DNA from: Janthinobacterium tructae
GTDB lineage: Bacteria > Pseudomonadota > Gammaproteobacteria > Burkholderiales > Burkholderiaceae_D
Length of the DNA stretch: 64,000 nucleotides
Direction: 5' to 3'
Assembly: GCF_006517255.1 (NCBI RefSeq)
Contig: NZ_CP041185.1
Coordinates: forward strand, 3,038,001-3,102,000
This document shows positions 17,457 to 29,912 of the stretch, one piece after another; position 1 is the first letter of the stretch, and each line of letters opens with the position of its first letter. Both the position numbers and the translations under genes were made by a program. The notes under the pieces are model-generated. The model made no database searches and was not told the origin of the DNA. It was given only the letters and a program-made list of their open reading frames with translations.

Positions 17457-17612
17457 CCCGCCACTATAGGGCGGACGCTCCATGGGCGTCAATCGAATCA
17501 CGCCGCTGTCACACATATTTACATCAATGCAGGGCAGTTGGCGGACAATACAGGCTTTTTCCAGCGCTTTTCGCCAAGTGCGCGCATCTGCCGGCGCCGC
17601 GATGGCAACGTT

Positions 17613-18359
17613 TTACTCGTCGACGTAACCGGCTTCGATATCGAGTGCGCCATAGCGATTTTCACACGAGCGGCGCACCAGCGTCTGTTGTCCACCCTTG
17701 CCGTCAAGCACCATCGTCAAGTCGCGGCAAGTGCGGCGGTAGCTGCCAGGTTTGGCATCCGTGCCCGAGGGCGTCAGGCGCACTGCCAGCGGCACCGCAT
17801 TGCCCAGGCCCTTGTTGCTCCACTGGCGCGTCTTGCCATCCTCTTCATCTTTCAAGGTACGCACGGCGGCCGTCAGCAGCGATGCCTGCTCTTTCGCGTT
17901 CAACTTGGCGATGGTGACGTCGGACAGGAAAGGCGGATACACGACGGGCGCCGGGTCCTTGCCCTGCACATCCCACTTGCCGCTGTTTTGCGAACAGGTG
18001 CGACGACTCAGATCTTGCGACTTGCCGCCCGCCGTGACGACGAATTTCAGGTCGCGGCAGACGTGCGCCTTCAGGCTGTGTTCCGTCATGCCGGAGTTGC
18101 TGAAGTTATACGTGACTTTCACCAGCACGCCGCTGTCGCCGCCGTTGTCCCACACATGCGCTTCCTGGTCGTCGTCATCCTTGTTGAGGTCGTTGAACAG
18201 GTCGTTCAGCAGCATCTCCTTTTCCAGCGGCGTGAGGGCCGCCACGGTGATCTCGTCGGCGATGGTGGGCGTGTGCGCGGCGGCATTGCCCAGGCAGGCG
18301 AGGCCGATGACGGTAGCGCCCAGCAGGCGCAGCGCGGGACGGGAAACAGGAAATGGCAT
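17613..18359 (-). CDS. Secreted protein with two tandem surface-antigen-like Cys-hairpin domains
   Basis: This 248-residue exported protein has a signal peptide (about residues 1-28, ending GNAAA). The mature part is a tandem duplication of roughly 105-110 residues. W70, C101 and C122 in the first unit recur as W180, C211 and C232 in the second, exactly 110 residues apart. Each cysteine pair encloses 20 residues (CRDL...GK...RR-T/S-C). The pattern (Leu-rich helix, W-x-N, then CR....GG.......C....G) resembles the RT0821/Lpp0805-type surface protein domain, usually present once. The cysteines probably form two disulfide hairpins. The function is unknown, and the gene stands alone. Confidence 0.8.
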   Translation of the reverse strand: MPFPVSRPALRLLGATVIGLACLGNAAAHTPTIADEITVAALTPLEKEMLLNDLFNDLNKDDDDQEAHVWDNGGDSGVLVKVTYNFSNSGMTEHSLKAHVCRDLKFVVTAGGKSQDLSRRTCSQNSGKWDVQGKDPAPVVYPPFLSDVTIAKLNAKEQASLLTAAVRTLKDEEDGKTRQWSNKGLGNAVPLAVRLTPSGTDAKPGSYRRTCRDLTMVLDGKGGQQTLVRRSCENRYGALDIEAGYVDE

Positions 18360-18597
18360 GGTGTTCTTTCTGGTGCAAGTGGCGATATGTAGCGATATTG
18401 ATATGCAATTACAATCATCTTATCAAATTCCATAGTCAATCTCTGTTTCCTGCGCGTACAGGAACGCCTCTCATCCGGGCGGCATGCTAGAGTCCGCGCT
18501 GTTGCTGACGCCCGGGAGCGTGGCTTGTGCTGGCGCAAACCCTGTGCAGATGCAGGCTCTGCTCAGCATCTATCTATATGTTCCTCTTGAATAAGCC
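18360..18597. other. Gene-free stretch before groESL
   Basis: This 240-bp stretch contains no ORF of coding character and no clear RNA motif. The left part must hold the promoter of the secreted protein gene on the minus strand. Nothing further is recognised apart from a GC-rich segment around 18460-18530. The groESL control region starts at its right edge. Confidence 0.5.
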
Positions 18598-18653
18598 CTT
18601 GAAGTTGACCCATACCGTCCCTATAATTAGCACTCGTTAGTAGAGAGTGCTAA
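18598..18653 (+). promoter_or_regulatory. groESL promoter with CIRCE operator
   Basis: A perfect CIRCE element, TTAGCACTC-N9-GAGTGCTAA, spans 18627-18653 and is the operator of the heat-shock repressor HrcA. It overlaps a near-consensus -10 (TATAAT, 18622-18627) with TTGAAG (18599-18604) at 17-bp spacing. The same bases also read as a sigma-32-like site, CTTGAA then CCCTATAAT. So groESL is probably under HrcA repression, with possible dual sigma-70/sigma-32 use. A 240-nt leader (18654-18893) separates it from groES. Confidence 0.92.
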
Positions 18654-18893
18654 CAAACTCTTTCGTAGCTATCCTCAGGACTGATGGTGCTTGCCGGACC
18701 ACTGCAGGGAACGCTACGCGGCGGGCGACGCCGCGATGCACCACTGCCGCAGACAGGCAAGGACAGGATGACCTGGGGTTTGCTTGACCGTTGCGGGCTG
18801 CTTTCAACGGCGGTCACTGAAAGCACGTCTGGCGCTGTGCCGGACATGTATTCATTTAGCAACACTTATCCATTGAACTTTAAGGAGTTTTGT

Positions 18894-19184
18894 ATGAATC
18901 TGCGCCCATTGAACGATCGCGTCATCGTCAAACGCCTCGACCAGGAAACCAAAACTGCGTCCGGCCTCATCATTCCTGATGCAGCTGCTGAAAAACCGGA
19001 TCAAGGCGAAGTCCTTGCCGTAGGCAATGGCAAGATTCTCGACGACGGCAAAGTCCGTCCTCTGGATGTCAAAGTGGGCGACCGCGTCCTGTTCGGCAAG
19101 TACGCCGGCCAAACCGTCAAAGTTGACGGCGATGAGCTGCTGGTCATGCGCGAAGAAGACATCATGGCGATCGTCGTCAAGTAA
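18894..19184 (+). CDS. groES: Co-chaperonin GroES
   Basis: GroES caps the GroEL folding chamber in the cytosol. The product is 96 residues, the standard length. It begins [35 protein letters not shown] and ends with the conserved [13 protein letters not shown]. The start is set by AAGGAG 9 nt before the ATG; longer in-frame readings extend into the leader and lack conservation. It is followed by groEL after 50 bp in the classic operon. Regulation by CIRCE is described above. Confidence is very high. Confidence 0.99.
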   Translation: MNLRPLNDRVIVKRLDQETKTASGLIIPDAAAEKPDQGEVLAVGNGKILDDGKVRPLDVKVGDRVLFGKYAGQTVKVDGDELLVMREEDIMAIVVK

Positions 19185-19201
19185 TTGTTTCCACGTTGTA
19201 G

Positions 19202-20884
<1,683 letters not shown>

Positions 20885-20981
20885 TCCAGGCGGCCGCGCG
20901 CGCAGGCGACGGCGCGCGCAGCTGCCACGCCGGCACAGGACAGGCAGACCAAAAGCTGTTTGCGCCTGCCCGGCAGCCCCG

Positions 20982-21013
20982 AAAGCCACCTTCTACGGAA
21001 GGTGGCTTTTTTT
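20982..21013 (+). terminator. Intrinsic terminator after groEL
   Basis: An 11-bp stem (AAAGCCACCTT / AAGGTGGCTTT) with a short CTACGG loop ends in a run of seven Ts. It lies about 100 bp past the groEL stop and ends the groESL operon. Confidence 0.9.
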
Positions 21014-21115
21014 CGCCTATCCATTTGGCAAGCCCGTTGGCAAGCCCGGCGATTGCCCGCCTGCGCGTTTTGCTTTAGCATGGCCGCCATCGTCCTTCTT
21101 TCCCATGCCACCATC

Positions 21116-21589
21116 ATGCCGCCACGCGCCTCTTCTTCCAAAACCACCATCATTGCCGGCATCCTGGCCGGCTTGCTGGCCGCCGGACTCGGCGCATTCT
21201 ACCTGCACCAGCAGTCCGCGCCGCACGGCGGCAATGCCCCGACCGCGAACAGCCAGGCGGCGCAGGAGCAGAACGCGCGCGCCGTCGATGCGCTGATGGC
21301 TTTGCCGGAAATCAAGGCGTGGTCGGCACATATCGAAAAGGCATCGGGCGGCCGCGCCCATGGCGCCGTGATGGAAACGTCGCCCGAGACGCGCCTCGTC
21401 GATGGCGTCGCCAGCTACCAGCTGAGCTTTTTTGAAAGCACGCCGGACGCGGCCCACCGCTGGGAAAGCTTTGTCGTCACGCCCGACGGCAAGCGCATCC
21501 TCATCGACGACATCGTCACAGGTGACCTGATCAGCCTGGAGCAATGGCGCAAGGACAGCGCACCGATGCAGCGCATCGCCACGCAATAA
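21116..21589 (+). CDS. Membrane-anchored periplasmic protein of unknown function
   Basis: This 157-residue protein has one N-terminal membrane segment (KTTIIAGILAGLLAAGLGAFYLH, residues 8-30), a short Gln/Ala linker, and a periplasmic domain of about 110 residues. That domain has the form PEIKAWSAHIEKASGGRAHGAV, then YQLSFFES, then WESFVVTPDGKRILIDD, which looks like a small alpha/beta fold with a PepSY-like feel. The family is not recognised. An alternative ATG at 21080 would add 12 residues before the membrane anchor. The 70-bp gap to groEL's terminator holds no clear promoter. Confidence 0.75.
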   Translation: MPPRASSSKTTIIAGILAGLLAAGLGAFYLHQQSAPHGGNAPTANSQAAQEQNARAVDALMALPEIKAWSAHIEKASGGRAHGAVMETSPETRLVDGVASYQLSFFESTPDAAHRWESFVVTPDGKRILIDDIVTGDLISLEQWRKDSAPMQRIATQ

Positions 21590-21681
21590 CGCCCCAGGCC
21601 GGCTGCGGGCGCGATGGCCAGGGATGCTTGCCGTGCAGCGCAAGCTTTACTTTCTGGCATCGAAGCCCGATACTCGCCCAC

Positions 21682-22245
21682 ATGCCCGCCATCACTATCC
21701 GTCCCCTCGCGCCAGACGACGTTGCCGCCTACCGCGCGCTGCGCCTGGCCGGCATCGCCGAACTGCCCGCCGCCTTCTGCACCACGCACGCAGCGGAAAG
21801 CGGCTTGCCGCTGGCACAGATCGCCCAGCGCTTGCGCGCCACCTCGCACCAAATAATATTTGGCGCTTTCAACGAAGAACAATTGATCGCCATTGCCGGC
21901 CTGCGCCGCGAACCGATCGCCGTCGTGCATGACAAGGCCAGTCTGTGGGGCGTGTATGTGGCGCCGCAGGCGCGGGGACGCGGCGCGGGACGGCAACTGG
22001 TGCAGGCCGCCATTGCGCACGCCTGCGCCATTCCCGAGCTGGGCCGCGTGTGCCTGGCCGTGGCGCAGGACAACCACGCAGCGTTGAGCCTGTACCTGGG
22101 CTGCGGTTTTACCCTGGCGGACGGTCCCGCAGCGGAGGGCATGCTGCCACTGCAGCTGTTGCTGCCCCGCCCCGCTCGCGCAAGCGCAAGTGCCGAAAGT
22201 AATGTCTTTATGAAAATCAATACCTTACAAATCCCTGCGAAATAG
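21682..22245 (+). CDS. GNAT-family N-acetyltransferase
   Basis: This is a 187-residue GCN5-related acetyltransferase that would move acetyl from acetyl-CoA to an amine on an unknown target. The acetyl-CoA loop is WGVYVAPQARGRGAGRQLVQAAI (the V-x-P-x-x-R-G-x-G pattern) near residues 90-112. The CLAVAQDNHAALSLYLGCGF stretch is the usual final strand-helix. The start MPAITIRPLAPDDVAAYRALR at 21682 fits the family. The last 25 residues are not conserved. It does not overlap its neighbours, and its substrate cannot be inferred. Confidence 0.88.
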   Translation: MPAITIRPLAPDDVAAYRALRLAGIAELPAAFCTTHAAESGLPLAQIAQRLRATSHQIIFGAFNEEQLIAIAGLRREPIAVVHDKASLWGVYVAPQARGRGAGRQLVQAAIAHACAIPELGRVCLAVAQDNHAALSLYLGCGFTLADGPAAEGMLPLQLLLPRPARASASAESNVFMKINTLQIPAK

Positions 22246-22327
22246 CGGACAGGCCGTTTTTTCTGTTGCAAGCAAACGCGGCAGGCCTTAGCATCGCGGC
22301 TTACAAAAAAAACTTGGGGGAGAGCCA

Positions 22328-23902
22328 ATGTCATCGGCCGAGACACAAACCGCCACGGGCAAAATGCCGCGGCAAATACCGTACATCATCGCCAACGAAG
22401 GCTGCGAACGCTTCAGCTTTTACGGCATGCGCAACATCCTGACGCCGTTCCTCATCAGCACCTTGCTGCTGATGATCCCGATCGACCAGCGCACGGGCGA
22501 AGCCAAGCACGTGTTCCACACCTTCGTCATCGGCGTGTATTTCTTCCCGCTGCTGGGCGGCTGGCTGGCCGACCGCTTCTTCGGCAAGTACAACACCATT
22601 TTCTGGCTCAGTCTCGTGTATTGCGCCGGCCATGCCTGCCTGGCCCTGTTTGAAAACAGCGTCAACGGCTTCTATTTCGGCCTGTTCCTGATCGCCTTCG
22701 GCTCCGGCGGCATCAAGCCGCTGGTGGCCTCGTTTGTCGGCGACCAGTTCGACCAGACCAACAAGCACAAGGCCAAGCTGGTATTCGACCTGTTCTACTG
22801 GATCATCAACTTCGGCTCTTTCTTCGCCTCGCTGCTGATGCCGATGTTCCTGCGCGACTTCGGTCCCTCGATCGCCTTCGGCATCCCGGGCCTGATGATG
22901 CTGGCCGCCACTGTCGTCTTCTGGATGGGCGCCAAGAAATACGTGCACGTGCCGCCTGCGCCGCCGAATCCCGACTCGTTTACCCGCGTCGCCCGCACCG
23001 CCCTGCTGGCGCGCGTTGATGGCGGTTCGCGTCCCGGCCTGTATGTGGCCTACGTCGGCGTGATCGGCGCCCTGTATGCGTTCTACAGCATTCCCGAATG
23101 GGGCTTCGTGATTGCGGCGTGTACCGCGCTGGTATTGCTGCTGGCCTTCGGCAGCATCGGCACGGCCATGCAGCTGGAACGCGCACGCGGCATCCATCCC
23201 GATGAAGCCGTCGAAGGCGTGCGCGCCGTGCTGCGCATCCTCGTCATCTTCGCCCTCGTCACGCCGTTCTTCTCGCTGTTCGACCAGAAGGCATCGACGT
23301 GGATCGTGCAGGCCAACACCATGGAAAAACCAAGCTGGTTCCTGCCGGCACAGATGCAGGCGCTGAACCCGATGCTGGTGATGCTGCTGATCCCGTTCAA
23401 TAACCTGGTGCTGTACCCGATGCTGAACCGCTTCGGCCTGGAAGCGACGGCCCTGCGCCGCATGACGGCCGGTATCGGCTTTTCCTCGCTGGCGTGGATC
23501 GTCATTGGCCTCTTGCAGCTGGCCCTCGACAGCGGCAACGCCGTCTCCATCATGTGGCAAATCCTGCCGTACGCCTTGCTGACGTTCGGCGAAGTGCTGG
23601 TCTCGGCGACAGGGCTGGAGTTTGCCTACAGCCAGGCGCCCGTCTCGATGAAGGGCGCCATCATGAGCTTCTGGAATCTGTCGACCACGGTGGGCAACCT
23701 GTGGGTGCTGATCGTCAACCGCAGCGTCATGAACGAAGGCGTGATCGGCAAGATCGCCGAGAGCGGCATCAGCGTGACGGCCTTCCAGATGTTCTTCTTC
23801 GCCGCCTTTGCCGCGGTGGCCATGCTGGCCTTCGGCCTGTATGCAAGGCGCTACAAGATGGTCGACAACTACCGCCAGGCGGTCATTCCGGCAAAAGCAT
23901 GA
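22328..23902 (+). CDS. POT/PTR-family proton-dependent peptide transporter
   Basis: This inner-membrane secondary transporter of 524 residues has about 12-14 membrane segments. It belongs to the proton-coupled oligopeptide (POT) family. The family motif ExxERF is at residues 24-29 (EGCERFSFYGMRNIL), and LGGWLADRFFGKYNTIFWLSL (motif 1 of POT proteins) is near residue 75. A GSGGIKPLVASFVGDQF segment and FYWIINFGSFFA (the 'FYxxIN' signature) follow. Di- and tripeptide import is the expected role, but some members take other substrates. GGGGGAG lies just before the start. A shared terminator follows. Confidence 0.92.
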   Translation: MSSAETQTATGKMPRQIPYIIANEGCERFSFYGMRNILTPFLISTLLLMIPIDQRTGEAKHVFHTFVIGVYFFPLLGGWLADRFFGKYNTIFWLSLVYCAGHACLALFENSVNGFYFGLFLIAFGSGGIKPLVASFVGDQFDQTNKHKAKLVFDLFYWIINFGSFFASLLMPMFLRDFGPSIAFGIPGLMMLAATVVFWMGAKKYVHVPPAPPNPDSFTRVARTALLARVDGGSRPGLYVAYVGVIGALYAFYSIPEWGFVIAACTALVLLLAFGSIGTAMQLERARGIHPDEAVEGVRAVLRILVIFALVTPFFSLFDQKASTWIVQANTMEKPSWFLPAQMQALNPMLVMLLIPFNNLVLYPMLNRFGLEATALRRMTAGIGFSSLAWIVIGLLQLALDSGNAVSIMWQILPYALLTFGEVLVSATGLEFAYSQAPVSMKGAIMSFWNLSTTVGNLWVLIVNRSVMNEGVIGKIAESGISVTAFQMFFFAAFAAVAMLAFGLYARRYKMVDNYRQAVIPAKA

Positions 23903-23916
23903 TGCCGGTTTGATCC

Positions 23917-25591
<1,675 letters not shown>

Positions 25592-25693
25592 TTATTAACT
25601 TCCCATGTTAACCGATGCCGGCTGCGGGGCAAAGCGTTGTACGCCTGCCACGGTGCGGCAAGCCGCTTAGCGCGACATCCCGGCATGCAATAT

Positions 25694-25712
25694 AATGAGA
25701 ATCATTCTCATA
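25694..25712. promoter_or_regulatory. Fur box upstream of the first ECF sigma gene
   Basis: The core TGAGAATCATTCTCA (25696-25710) is a perfect palindrome and a close match to the 7-1-7 Fur consensus. It lies about 40 bp before the GTG start of the sigma factor, in the right place to repress it when iron is plentiful. Confidence 0.9.
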
Positions 25713-25750
25713 TGCGGCATTCCTGGCTGCGGACTCATACATAGGACGCC

Positions 25751-26236
25751 GTGGTTGCACGCTATTACCAAGAACTGTTGAACTTTTGCTGGCGCAGCTT
25801 GCGCAACCGCGAAGCCGCTGCCGACCTGGTGCAGGAAAGCTATGCGCGCGTGCTGGGCAAAGCGGCCGTGCGCGAACCGCGCGCGCTGCTGTATCACACG
25901 GCGCGCAACCTGCTGATCGACCAGCACCGGCGCGCCGCCTTGCGCCAGCACGAGGAAATCGATGCCCTGCCGGAAACCGCGCATCCGGCCGCGCCGCGCC
26001 ATTTGCAGCCGGAGCAGGCGCTGGAAAGCAGCCAGGACTGGCTAGCCTGCGTGGCCGCCATCGACGCCTTGCCGCCGCGCTGTCGCGACGCCTTCGTACT
26101 GCACATCTTCGAGGAATTGCCGCACGCACAAATCGCCGCGCGCATGGGCATTTCCGTGAGCATGGTGGAAAAACATATCGCGCGCGGCATGCTCAGTTGC
26201 CAGGCACAGTTGCATTCTTTACGGGAAGCCACATAA
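25751..26236 (+). CDS. FecI-type ECF sigma factor
   Basis: This is a 161-residue extracytoplasmic-function sigma factor of the iron-starvation (FecI) group. Region 2 is visible as NREAAADLVQESYARVLGK with LYHTARNLLIDQHRR. Region 4 is LPPRCRDAFVLHIFEELPHAQIAARMGISVSMVEKHIARGML. Translation begins with GTG at 25751. It overlaps the following fecR-like gene by one base (TAATG). Together with the STN-containing receptor that follows, they form a cell-surface signalling triad. A strong Fur box upstream indicates repression by iron. The cognate signal is unknown but is likely a ferric siderophore. Confidence 0.94.
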   Translation: MVARYYQELLNFCWRSLRNREAAADLVQESYARVLGKAAVREPRALLYHTARNLLIDQHRRAALRQHEEIDALPETAHPAAPRHLQPEQALESSQDWLACVAAIDALPPRCRDAFVLHIFEELPHAQIAARMGISVSMVEKHIARGMLSCQAQLHSLREAT

Positions 26237-27333
26237 TGGCGCCCATGACCGCCCACCCGCCCCGCCATGCTTTCGGCCCCTCCGCCCAGGAGCAGGCGGA
26301 CTTGCGCGAGCATGCCGCTTTTGCCGCCACGCAAGACCCGGTAGCGCTGGCGGCCGCCACTTGGTTCAGCCGGCGCGGCCAGCTTGATGCGCAGGCCGAG
26401 TTTGCCGCCTGGCTGGCGGCCGATGCGCTGCACGCGCAAGCATACGCGCAGCTAAAGGATACGCACCGCGCCGCGCGCAAGATTCCCGCGCAGGTGGCCG
26501 CCCGCTGGGCAGTGCCACCGGCGGCGGCGCCATCCCCCCGCCGCCCGCTTCTGCGCTCGCTGCGCGTGCTGCCGTATGCGGCCGCCGCCATGCTGCTGCT
26601 CAGCGTGGGCGCGGGCGGCTACCAGTGGTGGCAACAGCAACCCACGTTCAGCCAGGCGTATGCCACCATGCGCGGCCAGCGCCTGGCCGTTGCCCTGCCC
26701 GACGGCAGCAAGGTGCAGCTCGATACGGCCACGCAGCTGCACGTCACCCTGTACCGCCAACGCCGCGAAGTGCGTCTGGCACACGGCGAAGCGCTGTTCC
26801 AGGTGCAAGCGAAGCAAGGCCAGCCTTTCAACGTCCTCAGCGGTCCTTTGACGGTGACGGTGGTGGGTACGCAGTTTTCCGTGCGCAACACCGTGGCCCA
26901 CGACGGCCAGTTGCGCGTGGCCGTGCAACATGGCCATGTGCGCGTGGCGGGCGCAGGACAAGATCTGGTCGACCTGCGGGCCGGCCAGGGCGTCAGCAGC
27001 GATGCCGGCGGCCGCCTGTCTGAAGTCGCCAGCCTGGCCCCAGGCAGCGTGGCGTCGTGGCGCAACGGCCGTGTCACCTTCGACAATGTGCCGCTGGGCG
27101 CGGCGCTGGCCGAGTTCGAACGCTATGGCGACACGGGCCTGGCCGTGCGCGATCCCGCCGTGGCCAGGCTGCGCATCGGCGGCAGCTTCAGCCTGACCCA
27201 GCTCGACCGCTTCGCCGCGGCCTTGCCGCAGCTGCTGCCCGTCCACGTCGTACGCGATGGTGCCGTCAGCGAGATCCGCATGGCGGCAACAATGCCGGCG
27301 CAAGCCCCTGCGATGCGACCGCCTGAAAAATAA
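26236..27333 (+). CDS. FecR-type anti-sigma/sigma-regulator
   Basis: This 365-residue inner-membrane protein relays the receptor signal to its sigma partner. The N-terminal cytoplasmic domain (about residues 40-85) includes AATWFSRRGQLDAQAEFAAWLAADALHAQAY, the FecR/DUF4880 pattern. One membrane segment follows near residues 115-135 (LPYAAAAMLLLSVGAGGYQWW). The periplasmic FecR domain (GQRLAVALPDGSKVQLDTATQLHV, then VVGTQFSVR) and a C-terminal STN-interacting region ending near 350 complete it. The ATG overlaps the sigma gene stop by one base. It is 91 bp upstream of its presumed receptor. Confidence 0.94.
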   Translation: MAPMTAHPPRHAFGPSAQEQADLREHAAFAATQDPVALAAATWFSRRGQLDAQAEFAAWLAADALHAQAYAQLKDTHRAARKIPAQVAARWAVPPAAAPSPRRPLLRSLRVLPYAAAAMLLLSVGAGGYQWWQQQPTFSQAYATMRGQRLAVALPDGSKVQLDTATQLHVTLYRQRREVRLAHGEALFQVQAKQGQPFNVLSGPLTVTVVGTQFSVRNTVAHDGQLRVAVQHGHVRVAGAGQDLVDLRAGQGVSSDAGGRLSEVASLAPGSVASWRNGRVTFDNVPLGAALAEFERYGDTGLAVRDPAVARLRIGGSFSLTQLDRFAAALPQLLPVHVVRDGAVSEIRMAATMPAQAPAMRPPEK

Positions 27334-27351
27334 ATGCAAATAGTTCGCATT
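27333..27351. promoter_or_regulatory. Fur-like box upstream of the first receptor
   Basis: AATGCAAATAGTTCGCATT matches the clear Fur box at 29913-29931 at 15 of 19 positions and keeps the dyad. It lies about 75 bp before the first TonB receptor and just after the fecR-like stop. It could let Fur control the receptor separately from the sigma pair, or it may be a weaker chance match. Confidence 0.5.
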
Positions 27352-27424
27352 CGCAGGTGGGGATTTGGCGCACTGCCGCGTCTACCAAGTTAATCGACAA
27401 CAAATTAACCTGGAGAAATGCAAC

Positions 27425-29821
27425 ATGTGGTCCCCCCGCCTCAATCTGACACCCGCTCCCCTCGCCCTGGCCGCCATGCTGGCCCTGGGCAGCATCCCCC
27501 TGGCACAGGCGCAAACTGCGCCCACCGTCAAGCTGGCCATCGCCGCCCAGCCGCTGGGGCAAGCCCTGAATGAACTGGCACGGCAAGCCAATCTGCAACT
27601 GCTGTTCGCGCCCGAACTGGTGGCCGGCAAAACGGCGCCGGCCGTCAGCGGCACGCTGAGCGTGGCCGACAGCCTGGAGCGCTTGCTGGCCGGCAGCGGC
27701 TTGACCGCCAGCATCGACGGCAACAGCGTCATCATCCGCCCGGCGCCCGCCGCCACGGGCAAGGTGGCGACCCTGGCGGAAATCACCGTCAGCGCGCGCC
27801 AGGAGGCGACGACGGATACCGAGCTGACCAAGTCGTATGCGGCGCAGGCGGTGAGTATCGGCAAGGGCCGGCAAAGCCTGCGCGAGATTCCCCAGTCCGT
27901 CTCCGTGCTGACGCGCCAGCAATTGAACGACCAGAATTTGCTGAGCCTGGACGATGCCATGCGCGGCGTGACGGGCATCACCGTCGAAGCGAGCAGCACG
28001 GGCGGCAACCACGGCAATTTTTACTCGCGCGGCTATGCGCTCGATGCGGTGCAGGTCGATGGCGTGATGACGCCGGCCAGCACGGGCAATGACCTGTCGG
28101 CCGGCTTCGGCCTGGCCATTTATGACCGCGTGGAAGTGCTGCGCGGCCCGGCCGGCCTGTTCCAGGGCGCGGGCGACCCGGGCGGCACCATCAACCTGGT
28201 GCGCAAGCGGGCGCGCGACACCTACACCGCCAGCGGCGTGCTCAGCGCAGGTTCCTGGGACCGCTACTATGCGGAAGCGGACGTCACGGGACCCCTGAGC
28301 GCGGACGGCAAGGTGCGCGGCCGCCTGGTGGCAGCCTATGAACACCGGCGCTCCTTCGTCGACCACGTGTATGCGGAAAAACCGCTGCTGTACGGTACCG
28401 TTGCCGTCGACGTGGCGCCGGGCACCGTGCTGACGGGCGGCGTCACCAGGCAGGAATACAAGGGCCGTCCCGCCTTCGGCTTGCCCGCGTATGAAGACGG
28501 GCGCCTGCTCGATGTGCCCCGTTCGACCTACCTGGACCCCGCCTGGAACCACATCACGGAAAAGGTCACGGAATACTTTGCCGAGCTTGACCATAAACTG
28601 GATAACGGCGGCCAGTTCAAGGTGACGGCCCTGTACCGCGAGCAGGATGAGCCATCGCGCAACTTCGGCTGGTCCGACTGCTCGGCAGACCCCGTCACGG
28701 GCGACAGCTGCCTGATCAGCTGGAACTACCGCAGCCACTGGAAGACGCAGGGACTCGATGCCTGGCTGGCCACACCGTTCCAGGCGTTTGGCCGCAGCCA
28801 TGACCTGATCGTGGGCGCCGACTATCGCCAGGTGCACAAGAATTTCCAGTATGGCGGCGGTGACAATGCGCCGATCAACATCTTCCATCCGGATAACAAT
28901 ATCGCCCGGCCCAGCTACACCTTTTCCAACGGCAATGACAACCGCACCAAGCAATTCGGTCTGTACGCGCGCACCCGCCTGCAAGCCACCGAGCGTCTGG
29001 CCGTCAACCTGGGCGGGCGCCTGACGCACTGGGACAACCATACCGTCAACCGCAATGCCTATTTCAACCAGTTCACCGATGTCAGCAACACCATCAATGC
29101 GAAATTCACGCCGTACGCGGGCCTGGTCTATGAACTCGACAAGCAGGTGTCGGCCTACGCCAGCTACACGCGCATCTTCTCGCCCCAGAGCACCACGGAC
29201 GCTGCCGGCCAGACCCTGAAACCGCGCACGGGCCAGCAATTCGAACTGGGCCTGAAGGCGGAGCTGTTCGACAAGAACGTCAATGCGCATGCGGCCCTGT
29301 TCCGCATGGAAGATGAAAACCGCGTCATGCCCGATCCGGCCAATCCGCTGTTTTCCATCGGCGCCGGCAAGATGCGCAGCCAGGGCATGGAAGCCGAACT
29401 GAGCGGCAGCCCCCTGCCGGGCTGGAACATCACGAGCGGCTATTCCTACACCAGCACGCGCACCCTCGAAGGCAGCGACGACCAGAAGGCCCAGCTGTAC
29501 ACCTTCATCGCGCCGCGCCACAATGTCAGCCTGTGGACCAATTACCGGCTGGCCGGCGCGCTCGATAAAATCAGCGTGGGCGGCGGCTTGCGCAGCGTCA
29601 GCAGCATGTACCGCCTGAACGGCCCCGTGAAATTCGCGCAGGGGCCCGTCACCACGGTGGGCTTGCAGGCGGGCTACCGCCTCAGTCCCAAGCTGGAGCT
29701 GTCGCTGACGGTGAACAACCTGTTCGACAAGAAATACTACACGCGCGTGTGGGCCGCCTACGGTTCCAACTTCTACGGCGAGCCACGCAATGCCATGCTG
29801 ACCCTGCGCGGCCAGCTGTAA
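27425..29821 (+). CDS. TonB-dependent siderophore receptor with signalling (STN) domain
   Basis: This is a 798-residue outer-membrane receptor. A signal peptide ends near residue 29 (PLAQAQ). An STN (secretin/TonB short N-terminal) domain at about residues 33-85 contains LGQALNELARQANLQLLFAPEL. The plug follows with LREIPQSVSVLTRQQLNDQNLLSLDDAMRGVTGITVE. The C-terminal 22-strand barrel ends with GEPRNAMLTLRGQL; its final residue is Leu rather than the common aromatic. The ATG at 27425 has CTGGAGAAA upstream. The STN domain and adjacent sigma/FecR pair make it a FpvA/FecA-like transducer. The ligand is unknown. Confidence 0.94.
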   Translation: MWSPRLNLTPAPLALAAMLALGSIPLAQAQTAPTVKLAIAAQPLGQALNELARQANLQLLFAPELVAGKTAPAVSGTLSVADSLERLLAGSGLTASIDGNSVIIRPAPAATGKVATLAEITVSARQEATTDTELTKSYAAQAVSIGKGRQSLREIPQSVSVLTRQQLNDQNLLSLDDAMRGVTGITVEASSTGGNHGNFYSRGYALDAVQVDGVMTPASTGNDLSAGFGLAIYDRVEVLRGPAGLFQGAGDPGGTINLVRKRARDTYTASGVLSAGSWDRYYAEADVTGPLSADGKVRGRLVAAYEHRRSFVDHVYAEKPLLYGTVAVDVAPGTVLTGGVTRQEYKGRPAFGLPAYEDGRLLDVPRSTYLDPAWNHITEKVTEYFAELDHKLDNGGQFKVTALYREQDEPSRNFGWSDCSADPVTGDSCLISWNYRSHWKTQGLDAWLATPFQAFGRSHDLIVGADYRQVHKNFQYGGGDNAPINIFHPDNNIARPSYTFSNGNDNRTKQFGLYARTRLQATERLAVNLGGRLTHWDNHTVNRNAYFNQFTDVSNTINAKFTPYAGLVYELDKQVSAYASYTRIFSPQSTTDAAGQTLKPRTGQQFELGLKAELFDKNVNAHAALFRMEDENRVMPDPANPLFSIGAGKMRSQGMEAELSGSPLPGWNITSGYSYTSTRTLEGSDDQKAQLYTFIAPRHNVSLWTNYRLAGALDKISVGGGLRSVSSMYRLNGPVKFAQGPVTTVGLQAGYRLSPKLELSLTVNNLFDKKYYTRVWAAYGSNFYGEPRNAMLTLRGQL

Positions 29822-29912
29822 CGCTTGTCCCCGGGACGGCCGCCGCCAGCAATGGGGCGGCCGTGCTCGTTTACAACATCGCACTCTTGCATGTCTCGCA
29901 ACCCCACACTAT

